Assembly: GCA_009786925.1 (NCBI GenBank)
Contig: WRGY01000117.1
Location: 1-36,515 of the forward strand
DNA: 36,515 nt
Origin: Defluviitaleaceae bacterium
Lineage (GTDB): Bacteria; Bacillota; Clostridia; Lachnospirales; WQUN01
Direction of reading: 5' to 3'
Under the pieces are notes generated by a model. That model made no database searches and was not told the origin of the DNA. It was given only the letters and a program-made list of their open reading frames with translations. Made by a program: the position numbers and the translations under genes. This document shows positions 7,368-13,715 of this stretch, piece by piece (position 1 is the first letter of the stretch; each line of letters begins with the position of its first letter).

Positions 7368-7580
7368 TTTTTCGACACTAATTCATTTTGACGATAATGT
7401 TGAGCCATTGCTTTATTTTATATAAAAATACTGTTCAAAATAGGCATTGGATGCGTTATTTCCACCCCTCACAGCACACATCCTATGACGAGTTTGCGAA
7501 GCTAATCCCCTTTTTGCCGATGGCGCAAGAGATTATTCAAAACCTTACGCTTTTGTGATTGCTATCGGAGTGTCCGATTC
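7368..7580. other. Decayed DNA between RepA-like gene and hppA promoter
   Basis: This has short open pieces only. One runs in frame to a TGA at 7557-7559 (YDEFAKLIPFLPMAQEIIQN), which may be a remnant of a protein, but no start or family was found. It probably marks the right-hand end of the mobile region. Confidence 0.4.
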
Positions 7581-7609
7581 TTGACAAAGGATACCCCAAG
7601 GCGTAGAAT
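7581..7609 (+). promoter_or_regulatory. Strong sigma-A-type promoter of hppA
   Basis: TTGACA (7581-7586), 17-bp spacer, TAGAAT (7604-7609). The start site would be about 40 nt upstream of the hppA ATG, leaving a short leader. Confidence 0.85.
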
Positions 7610-7658
7610 CGTGTAGAAATCAAATATTTCGGCGAAAGCTGGAAAGGAAGATAGAGGT

Positions 7659-9851
7659 ATGGATTTTGAGTATTTTTTTGCAATCGGCGTAGTGGGTGCT
7701 ATTGTTGCACTGATTTTTGCCTTTATGCAAAGCAGAAAGGTAATGGGCTTTAGCGAGGGTAACGAAAAAATGAAAAAACTCGCCGCGGCCATACGTGAGG
7801 GCGCGGGAGCGTATCTCAAACGCCAGTTTAGAGTAGTCGCAGTGATTTATGTAATTATTGTTGTGGCTCTTGTAGTGTTGGCTGTTTTGGGTCATGCTTC
7901 TCCGTTTATACCGTTTGCATTTCTTTCAGGCGGTATTTTTTCACAGCTTTCGGCTTTCATTGGTATGAAGATTGCTACACGCGCTAACGTGCGTACCGCA
8001 CAGGCCGCAAGCGACAGCCTCAACCAAGGGCTGAAGGTTGCTTTTGCCAGTGGCTCGGTTTTGAGCTTTACGGTTGTAGGGCTTTCTATACTGGACGTTA
8101 GCATTTGGTTTTTGCTTCTGCGCTTTGTATTTAATCTTCATCCTACACAAATCGCCGAAAACATGGTTATGTTTGGCGTTGGTGTTGCCGTATTCGCGCT
8201 GTTTGCGCGTGTTGGCGGAGGTATATTTACTAAAGCCGCAGACGTTGGCGCAGACCTGGTGGGTAAAGTAGAAGCAGGGATTCCCGAAGATGACCCACGC
8301 AACCCCGCCACCATCGCTGACAACGTAGGTGACAACGTAGGTGACGTGGCAGGTATGGGCGCAGACCTCTACGAGTCTTACATCAAATCCATGCACGCAG
8401 GTATGGCTCTCGGTTATGCCGCGTTCTATTATACAGAGACAAATATGACCATGGCGGCTATGTTCCTGCCGATTGCATTGGCTGTGGTTGGTATGATTGC
8501 TTCTCTCATCGGTACCTTCCTTATCCGTACAAAAGAAAACGCTTCCCAAGCACAGTTGCTTACTACACTTCGCACAGGTACCTACACAGCCGCAGGGCTT
8601 GCTGTAGTTGCTTTCGCGCCTGTTACGATGTTTATCATGCAGGGCATGGAGCGTAGTTGGGTCGGCTTGTATGTTTCGATTGTCGCGGGTGTGGCCGCAG
8701 GTGTGGCGATTGCTTACTTTACAGAATATTTTACATCCACACATTACAAACCGACAAAAGACCTCGCAAAAGCCTCTGAAACAGGTGCGGCGACTCTCAT
8801 CATAGCGGGTATTTCTTTGGGAATGAAATCCACGGTACCCTCGGTTGTTATAGTTGTAATCGCGATTATCGCAAGCTTTATCGCCGCAGGCGGTACGATG
8901 GATACAAATGCCGCCACATATTCTATTGACTTTGCATACGGTCTGTATGGCATCGGCCTTGCCGCTGTAGGTATGCTGTCTACACTGGGTATTACCCTTG
9001 CAACCGACGCATACGGTCCCGTAGCCGACAACGCAGGCGGAATAGCAGAAATGAGCCACATGCCATCAGAGGTACGCGAGCGTACGGACGCTCTCGACGC
9101 TTTGGGCAACACAACAGCCGCGACAGGCAAAGGTTTTGCCATCGGCTCTGCGGCACTCACATCACTTGCACTGCTTGTATCATATATCAAAATCGCATCA
9201 CGCCACGTTGCAATCCACAACGGCTACGCAACAGAAGCCGCTGATGGCTCTGTAACAATCCACGCAAACTTCCCGGGTCTCGACCTCTCACTCGACAACC
9301 CAAGCGTACTCGTAGGAGTCCTTCTCGGTGCGATGCTGGTATTTGTATTTAGTGCGATGACGATGAGTGCGGTACAACGCGCCGCACAGTCCATTGTAAT
9401 GGAAGTACGTCGCCAGTTCCGCGAAATCAAAGGCATCATGGAAGAAAAAGCTGACCCGGACTATGCGGCTTGCGTAGACCTATGTACACGCGGCGCACTT
9501 AAAGAAATGGTAGTACCCACACTCACCGCCGTAATCTTGCCTGTGATTACAGGGATTATCTTTGGCGTAGAAGGTGTAGTAGGCTTTATTGCCGGCGCAA
9601 CAGTTGTAGGTTTTGCTGTAGCCGTATTCATGAACAACGCAGGCGGCGCATGGGATAATGCCAAAAAATATATCGAAAGCGGAGAACATGGCGGCAAAGG
9701 TAGTGACTGCCACAAAGCGGCCGTCATCGGTGACACCGTAGGCGACCCCTTCAAAGATACTTCCGGTCCGTCTATTAACACTATGTTTAAACTTGTTTCT
9801 ACCGTTTCGATTACGATTGTAAGTGTTATCGCAGCATATTCTATTTTTTAA
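7659..9851 (+). CDS. hppA: Membrane-bound ion-pumping pyrophosphatase, K+-dependent type
   Basis: This 730-residue polytopic membrane protein (about 16 helices) couples PPi hydrolysis to Na+ and/or H+ export. The PPi/Mg site is intact: DDPRNPATIADNVGDNVGD begins at about residue 211, the second acidic block is TDAYGPVADNAGG, and the third is near the C-terminus (NAKKYIESG..GG.GSDCHKAAVIGDTVGDPFKDTSGPS). A487 in GNTTAATGK is the Ala that marks K+-dependent enzymes (Lys in K+-independent ones). E239 in DLYESY is at the gate-Glu position seen in Na+-PPases such as that of Thermotoga. Na+ pumping is thus likely but not proven from sequence. It is a monocistronic unit with its own promoter and terminator, with GGAAAGGAAG upstream of the ATG. 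Confidence 0.97.
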   Translation: MDFEYFFAIGVVGAIVALIFAFMQSRKVMGFSEGNEKMKKLAAAIREGAGAYLKRQFRVVAVIYVIIVVALVVLAVLGHASPFIPFAFLSGGIFSQLSAFIGMKIATRANVRTAQAASDSLNQGLKVAFASGSVLSFTVVGLSILDVSIWFLLLRFVFNLHPTQIAENMVMFGVGVAVFALFARVGGGIFTKAADVGADLVGKVEAGIPEDDPRNPATIADNVGDNVGDVAGMGADLYESYIKSMHAGMALGYAAFYYTETNMTMAAMFLPIALAVVGMIASLIGTFLIRTKENASQAQLLTTLRTGTYTAAGLAVVAFAPVTMFIMQGMERSWVGLYVSIVAGVAAGVAIAYFTEYFTSTHYKPTKDLAKASETGAATLIIAGISLGMKSTVPSVVIVVIAIIASFIAAGGTMDTNAATYSIDFAYGLYGIGLAAVGMLSTLGITLATDAYGPVADNAGGIAEMSHMPSEVRERTDALDALGNTTAATGKGFAIGSAALTSLALLVSYIKIASRHVAIHNGYATEAADGSVTIHANFPGLDLSLDNPSVLVGVLLGAMLVFVFSAMTMSAVQRAAQSIVMEVRRQFREIKGIMEEKADPDYAACVDLCTRGALKEMVVPTLTAVILPVITGIIFGVEGVVGFIAGATVVGFAVAVFMNNAGGAWDNAKKYIESGEHGGKGSDCHKAAVIGDTVGDPFKDTSGPSINTMFKLVSTVSITIVSVIAAYSIF

Positions 9852-9864
9852 CAATAAGATTAAC

Positions 9865-9905
9865 AAAAAAACTGACATCGCTTTTAACGCGGTGTCAGTT
9901 TTTTT
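9865..9905 (+). terminator. Intrinsic terminator of hppA
   Basis: ACTGACATCGC (9871-9881) pairs with GCGGTGTCAGT (9889-9899, one G.U) around TTTTAAC, followed by a run of seven T. The A-run on the left could also end transcription from the other side. Confidence 0.93.
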
Positions 9906-10038
9906 GTATCCCGGTTTACTACAGACTTCAAAACAAATTGTGGAATAATCGAAATCTCACGCACCGATGTATTTGTTATCCCCAATGGTTAAACTTCCGT
10001 GAACTTTTCGCTCTAGTAGAAGAGTTCTTGAACCTATC

Positions 10039-10206
10039 TCATGCCTGGATTGCTTCGCCCATCACTGCACCTCCGTTTCGAGATAATTCTTCTAATTCTT
10101 CTTCAGTTTCGGCGTTAAATAACGCAAGCCACAAGTCTTTTTCGCTGTTGGCGTTGATTGTTTCAACTTCCGGCATTTTCGGGAGTTCAAAGAAATGCAT
10201 TACATA
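10039..10206 (-). pseudogene. Rpn-family nuclease, C-terminal remnant
   Basis: A minus-strand frame of 55 codons reads HFFELPKMPEVETIN, then NSEKDLWLALFNAETEEELE, then VMGEAIQA and a stop. This is the region just after the nuclease core of PDDEXK_2/Rpn proteins ('ELPK......W..FL.A...EE...L'), but the catalytic N-terminal half is missing and the usual continuation is cut by the stop. It is joined directly to the broken HTH copy A, so it is a fusion scar rather than a gene. 9906-10038 has no recognisable gene. Confidence 0.65.
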
Positions 10207-10362
10207 GCTTCAAAATTGTTTCAACCGTTGGCACACAATGATTGTTTTCAAGGTTGGAAATTTGGTTTTCGCTTATCTCTGTCAGATTAGCAACGGCTTC
10301 CTGTGTCATTCTTAAATCTTTTCTTCGTTTGGATATTTGCTCTCCAATATTGTAATTCATTC
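10187..10362 (-). pseudogene. XRE-family regulator, frameshifted copy A
   Basis: The minus strand from ATG 10362 encodes MNYNIGEQISKRRK and, after a +2 shift, DLRMTQEAVANLTEISENQI, SNLENNHCVPTVETILKL. This is nearly identical in protein to the helix-turn-helix gene at 10547-10855. The shift lies in a run of six A (plus-strand T, 10319-10324) where copy B has four. In the unshifted frame translation stops after 16 residues. The copy also ends early, in sequence joined to the Rpn remnant. The promoter-proximal region is duplicated with it. Confidence 0.75.
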
Positions 10363-10450
10363 GTTCACCCCCTCTGCATTCCAGGGGAAGCCCAAATGAA
10401 TTGCAATGCTTTACATTTAGGGTAAGGCTATGCTGTATTTGGGGTGTGTT
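10206..10450. repeat. Direct repeat copy A (HTH gene start plus upstream region)
   Basis: About 245 bp matches 10701-10945 in the same orientation, with scattered substitutions and one 2-nt indel. It covers the HTH N-terminal coding part, the ribosome site and about 85 bp of upstream DNA. Confidence 0.8.
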
Positions 10451-10466
10451 TATCCATCATGTTAAA

Positions 10467-10502
10467 ACTGGCGCGGAACAGACTAGCCGTTCCTACGCCA
10501 GT
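10467..10502. terminator. Hairpin between the two HTH copies, possible bidirectional terminator
   Basis: ACTGGCG-c-GGAAC (10467-10479) pairs with GTTCC-ta-CGCCAGT (10489-10502) around a 9-nt loop. On the minus strand it is followed by TTTTAAC, so it would mainly end the transcript of HTH copy B. Confidence 0.6.
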
Positions 10503-10546
10503 AGAGTTTTTGTGTTGCACGATTGGTTTTTAATAATCCTCTTTCG

Positions 10547-10855
10547 TCAACAGCAATACAAACTCGCGGATAAGTTTTTGCTGTTTTTCTGTACACAGCA
10601 ATGACTTTTCCGTAATATCGGCAACAATTCGGTTCTCTGCGCTTTTTCCTTGTTCTGTACCCAATAAAAATAATCGGGCGTGACCTTTAAGGCTTTACTT
10701 AGTTTCAAAATGGTTTCAACCGTTGGCACGCAATGATTGTTTTCAAGATTGGAAATTTGATTTTCGCTTATTTCTGTCAGATTGGCAACGGTTTCCTGTG
10801 TCATTCTTAAATCTTTTCTTCGTTTGGCTATTTGCTTCCCGATACTGTGATTCAT
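10547..10855 (-). CDS. XRE-family helix-turn-helix regulator, copy B (likely C-terminal frameshift)
   Basis: This 102-residue DNA-binding regulator starts at ATG 10855. The Cro/CI-type HTH (about 5-60) is complete: IGKQIAKRRKDLRMTQETVA, NLTEISENQISNLENN, VPTVETILKLSKAL, with VTPDYFYW after it. After NKEK the frame reads an unlikely tail ending SLYCC. One base of shift at the A5 run (10642-10646) gives a much more natural tail: ENRIVADITEKSLLCTEKQQ, then KLIREFVLLLTKEDY, ending at 10530. A single-A deletion is therefore likely. The DNA-binding half would still be made. Target genes are unknown; the upstream region is duplicated at copy A. Confidence 0.7.
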   Translation of the reverse strand: MNHSIGKQIAKRRKDLRMTQETVANLTEISENQISNLENNHCVPTVETILKLSKALKVTPDYFYWVQNKEKAQRTELLPILRKSHCCVQKNSKNLSASLYCC

Positions 10856-10945
10856 TCGCTCACCCCTTTGTATTCTAGGGAAAGCCCATACTAATTATAA
10901 TGTTTTATATTTGGGGGGAAGCTGTGTCGCATTTGGAGGTTTGTG
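10701..10945. repeat. Direct repeat copy B (HTH gene start plus upstream region)
   Basis: Partner of 10206-10450, offset by 495 bp. The repeat includes the region where regulator promoter and operator would lie. Confidence 0.8.
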
Positions 10946-10996
10946 CTTAGGAGAATGCCACGAACATTTTTACGCTAAGTTTGGGAGTGATGAAAA

Positions 10997-11374
10997 ATGA
11001 AACTAACAGGCAAAGAAACGGAAATTATGACCGTTTTATGGAAAATCAAAAAGCCCTTAACGACTGCCGAGATTATTGAAATTACACCTAATCGGACATG
11101 GCATGAAGGCTCTATTTTTGCAATTATGAAACGTTTGACAAAAAAAGGCGCGGTGGCGTTGGACGCTTACAAGCCCACGGCGGGAAAACACGCAAGAGTA
11201 TATAAACCGATTATTACAACAGAGGATTACGCAATGAAAATTATAGAAGGTATGGACGATATGGGAATAGAAATTGACGCTATTGTGCTTGCCGAGCGTC
11301 TAAGAAAATCAGCGTCACATAATCACCACACTTTCATGCGCATGAAAATCAAGGTCAGTTTTTTATTTTTGTAA
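10997..11374 (+). CDS. BlaI/MecI/CopY-family winged-helix repressor
   Basis: This 125-residue protein has the BlaI-type winged helix: LTGKETEIMTVLWKIKKPLT, TAEIIEI, then a recognition region SIFAIMKRLTKKGAVALD and a beta wing ending ARVYKPIIT.EDYA. BlaI proteins are dimeric repressors inactivated by proteolysis through a BlaR1-type sensor. No BlaR1 and no beta-lactamase is encoded nearby, so this is an orphan. The last about 10 residues (MRMKIKVSFLFL) look hydrophobic and atypical and may be a replaced C-terminus. A GGGAGTGATG site precedes the ATG. A 12-bp inverted repeat 13 nt downstream contains TACA/TGTA, the core of BlaI-type operators. Confidence 0.75.
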   Translation: MKLTGKETEIMTVLWKIKKPLTTAEIIEITPNRTWHEGSIFAIMKRLTKKGAVALDAYKPTAGKHARVYKPIITTEDYAMKIIEGMDDMGIEIDAIVLAERLRKSASHNHHTFMRMKIKVSFLFL

Positions 11375-11387
11375 ACCTTCCTAACTT

Positions 11388-11432
11388 TTGCTACACTAAG
11401 CTCAATATTCAAAATAAGGTTTAGTGTAGCAA
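11388..11432. repeat. 12-bp perfect inverted repeat downstream of blaI-like gene
   Basis: TTGCTACACTAA (11388-11399) and TTAGTGTAGCAA (11421-11432) with a 21-nt spacer, followed by another GTGTAGCA, making a tandem GTGTAGCA-a-GTGTAGCA. No T-run follows on either strand, which argues against a terminator. It may be an operator or an old element end. Confidence 0.6.
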
Positions 11433-11481
11433 GTGTAGCAGTTTTATAGAGCGTTCACATTTCAGCAAGTCAAAGGCTGTA

Positions 11482-11838
11482 TCAGCTCAAATACCTCGCC
11501 TTATCCACTTCGTCTTGGATTTCCAGTGACCTATCTCCTGCGAGATGTTCCAGATGATGGGTCAACTCATGATGCAGTACATCTTTGAGTTGTCTGCGCC
11601 AGCCGTGTTCGTTCATGTTTCCGTATACTGCGGCTATGGAGCCGTAGTATACGGTGATGTAACGACCGAGGCCGTTTGGCTCTACATTGTAGTGTCCGAG
11701 GATGTAGAGGCCATTTTTGTCGATTTTGGTTTCCGCAGTGAGTACATAGCCGCCATTGAGGCCATTAAAAATGGCCGAAGGCAGTGCATCGGCGATTTGG
11801 TCAAGGATGATTTCGGCTTCTTCGAGGGTAATTGTCAT
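11482..11838 (-). CDS. Zincin-like metallopeptidase family protein
   Basis: This 118-residue protein has a clear HELTHHLEHLAGD near residues 89-101: HExxH plus a third ligand region in the GD that follows, and the Met/Asp-rich tail IQDEVDKARYLS. Upstream are strands including RYITVYYGSI. It fits the short bacterial metallopeptidase family (DUF1025-like) whose substrates are unknown, and it is probably cytoplasmic since no signal peptide is seen. Its ATG overlaps the scpB stop (4 nt, ATGA type), so it is translationally coupled as the last gene of the phe-scp operon. Confidence 0.82.
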   Translation of the reverse strand: MTITLEEAEIILDQIADALPSAIFNGLNGGYVLTAETKIDKNGLYILGHYNVEPNGLGRYITVYYGSIAAVYGNMNEHGWRRQLKDVLHHELTHHLEHLAGDRSLEIQDEVDKARYLS

Positions 11839-12368
11839 GCCCCTAGTCCTTCATCGGGTGTACCGACGAGTTCTTCTACGCTTTTGAGGCCATAGAAGAG
11901 GAGAAATTCTTCTGTTGTACCCAGCAAAATTGGACGACCGGGGATGTCCATGACGCGGCCGCGTTCTTCTACCAGGCCGTACTCCATTAGTCTGTTTACA
12001 CCGTGGTCGCAGTTTACGCCGCGGATATTTTCTATGATTGAACGGGTCACGGGTTGTTTGAATGCGATGATTGCGAGGATTTCTAATAGGGTTTGGCTTA
12101 GTACTTTGCGTGGTTTGGCCTTGAGTAGTTTGGCTATGGCGGGGTAGTAGGAGGGGTTTGTGCAGAGGCGATAGCAGTCGTCAACTTCGCGTAGCTGTAT
12201 GCCTGCGTTTTCTTTTTCGTATGTATCCGCCATGTCGGACAGTAAAATCCGCGTGAGTGGGATGTCTATGGCCAGTGCGTCGGCTAGTTTTGCCACGGGG
12301 ACACTTTCGCCGCTGGCAAACAGAAGGGCTTCGAGCATTTTTGCGCGTTCATTTGTTAGGCCGGGCAT
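11835..12368 (-). CDS. scpB: Segregation and condensation protein B
   Basis: A 177-residue ScpB with two winged-helix domains. Recognisable parts are EALLFASGESVPVAKLADAL (N-terminal), LREVDDCYRLCT, then SQTLLEILAIIAFKQPVTRS and IENIRGVNCDHGVNRLMEYG, ending with a GRPILLGTTEEFLLFYGL block. ScpB works with ScpA and SMC in the condensin that organises replicated chromosomes. The start overlaps the end of scpA by 13 nt. Length is at the lower end of normal (about 180-200). Confidence 0.95.
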   Translation of the reverse strand: MPGLTNERAKMLEALLFASGESVPVAKLADALAIDIPLTRILLSDMADTYEKENAGIQLREVDDCYRLCTNPSYYPAIAKLLKAKPRKVLSQTLLEILAIIAFKQPVTRSIIENIRGVNCDHGVNRLMEYGLVEERGRVMDIPGRPILLGTTEEFLLFYGLKSVEELVGTPDEGLGA

Positions 12369-13081
12369 TTCACTACCTCCACATCAGAAAATGATTTGTT
12401 TTGTGTCGCGCTGATGATTCCTCGGCGTATCATTTCTAAAATCGCAAGAAAGGTCACGACCATCTCGCGGCGGCTAACGCATTTTTGGAAAAGTGCAAGC
12501 AGACTCAAACGCCCTTTTTCTTGCAAGGTTCGTTTTATATAGGCGACTTTTTCTGTCACCGTAAATTTATCTTTTGGCATTTCGCCATAGCCGGCACGTA
12601 CAGTGTCGATTTTTGCGGCGGCACGGCGCATTAGGTCGGCGAGTATTTCTTCGAGTTGTGTGAGCGGCACCATCTCGGGCGGCTCGGTATCCTCCAGCGA
12701 CAACTGTATAAAAGCCTCCTTGTCGCCCTTTCCTTTGACTCTGGCACCCAGAGGTGTCATATCGCTCAACTGCGCCGCAAGCTCCTGCGCCTGCTTGTAT
12801 GCCAAAAGCTGACGTGCCAATGCGTCGCGTGGGTCCTCTTCTTCCCCACCCTCATCTTTGCGCGATGGAAGAAGCAGTCTCGATTTGATTTCCAAAAGTG
12901 TTGCCGCCATCACCAAAAACTCACTTAGATTTTCCATATCCGGTGGCAGAGTGGACACTACTTCCATGTATTCTGCCGTAATCTGCGATATGGGAATATC
13001 ATAAATATCAACTTCGTTTTTATGAATCAGCTTTAAGAGCAAATCCAGCGGCCCTTCAAATGCCTCTAAATGAACATCCAT
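12356..13081 (-). CDS. scpA: Segregation and condensation protein A
   Basis: A 241-residue kleisin subunit of SMC-ScpAB. The N-terminus is diagnostic: FEGPLDLLLKLIHKNEVDIY, DIPISQITAEYMEV, then EFLVMAATLLEIKSRLLLP. The C-terminal winged helix (about 165-235, with LLALFQKCVSRREMVVTFLA) binds the SMC head. An acidic linker (KDEGGEEEDPRDALARQLL) lies in between, as usual. The gene begins immediately after the stop of the S2P-like gene and overlaps scpB. Confidence 0.95.
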   Translation of the reverse strand: MDVHLEAFEGPLDLLLKLIHKNEVDIYDIPISQITAEYMEVVSTLPPDMENLSEFLVMAATLLEIKSRLLLPSRKDEGGEEEDPRDALARQLLAYKQAQELAAQLSDMTPLGARVKGKGDKEAFIQLSLEDTEPPEMVPLTQLEEILADLMRRAAAKIDTVRAGYGEMPKDKFTVTEKVAYIKRTLQEKGRLSLLALFQKCVSRREMVVTFLAILEMIRRGIISATQNKSFSDVEVVKCPA

Positions 13082-13714
13082 CTAAAAAGACACCGCCCGC
13101 TCAAAAATCCATGCAATCGGAGATATGATGCTCTCCAGCACACCAAAAATCAGCAATAAGAACATCAAAATCTGCATGGGTTTTTCATAATGATTGAGTC
13201 TCATGCTGGTATCGGGTGATACAAAAACATGCAAGATTTTATTCATGGCCATCGGGAAAACAGGAATCAAGTTAAAGACCGCCAGCCTGATATTCAAATG
13301 CCCAAACAGATACACCATTGTATTAAAATATCGCACCCATTGCACAGGCGCACCCATAAATCCAAAATTGCCGACTGCCCACTCCATCAGTGGCATCGCA
13401 ATCAGATTGCCTATAAAAATCGTCAACATGCCCACCAGTAGGTTTGCAACAATAGGTGTAGTGTATGTCAACAAAATCCCCTTGCGTTTGTCCTTATAAT
13501 AAAACGGTGACGTGGTAATGGGCTGTCCCCATCCCACCCTAAAGTAGAGCATCATAAAAAAGCCGATAGGCTCAAAAAACCTGAGCGGATTCATAGAAAT
13601 AAACCCGTTTTTCTTGGGTGTAGGGTCGCCCAATGCCGCAGAGGTGCGTGCCTTTACCCATTCATGTATAATCGGCGCGAAAAAAGCACCGGGCAGTAGC
13701 AATAAAAAGACCAC
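13082..13714 (-). CDS. Site-2-protease-like membrane protein lacking the catalytic residues
   Basis: This 210-residue polytopic protein aligns in outline with the short YwhC/FwdE-type M50 proteases that precede scpA in many Firmicutes. Shared features are the GD.TP...G..S.NPL..FEPIGF.MM..FR.GWG.P block, KDRRKG-like KDKRKG, and the 'NLIP' helix. The zinc site is broken. The HExxH motif reads HEWVK (residues 17-21), lacking the second His, and the conserved Asp motif after NLIP reads VFPMAMNK rather than PxxDGxK. It is therefore predicted to have no protease activity, although the fold and position are kept. GTG start with AAGGGAG upstream; 1-nt gap from pheT and none to scpA. Confidence 0.75.
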   Translation of the reverse strand: MVFLLLLPGAFFAPIIHEWVKARTSAALGDPTPKKNGFISMNPLRFFEPIGFFMMLYFRVGWGQPITTSPFYYKDKRKGILLTYTTPIVANLLVGMLTIFIGNLIAMPLMEWAVGNFGFMGAPVQWVRYFNTMVYLFGHLNIRLAVFNLIPVFPMAMNKILHVFVSPDTSMRLNHYEKPMQILMFLLLIFGVLESIISPIAWIFERAVSF

Positions 13715-13715
13715 G

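Noticed and set aside
7941-9059. A 372-codon open frame on the minus strand within hppA
   Set aside because: It is antisense to the strongly conserved hppA, very rich in Cys/His/Arg, has no ribosome site and matches no family. It is a shadow of codon bias.
11388-11432. Terminator of the blaI-like gene or phe-scp operon
   Set aside because: The 12-bp repeat is not followed by a T-run on either strand and has a 21-nt spacer.
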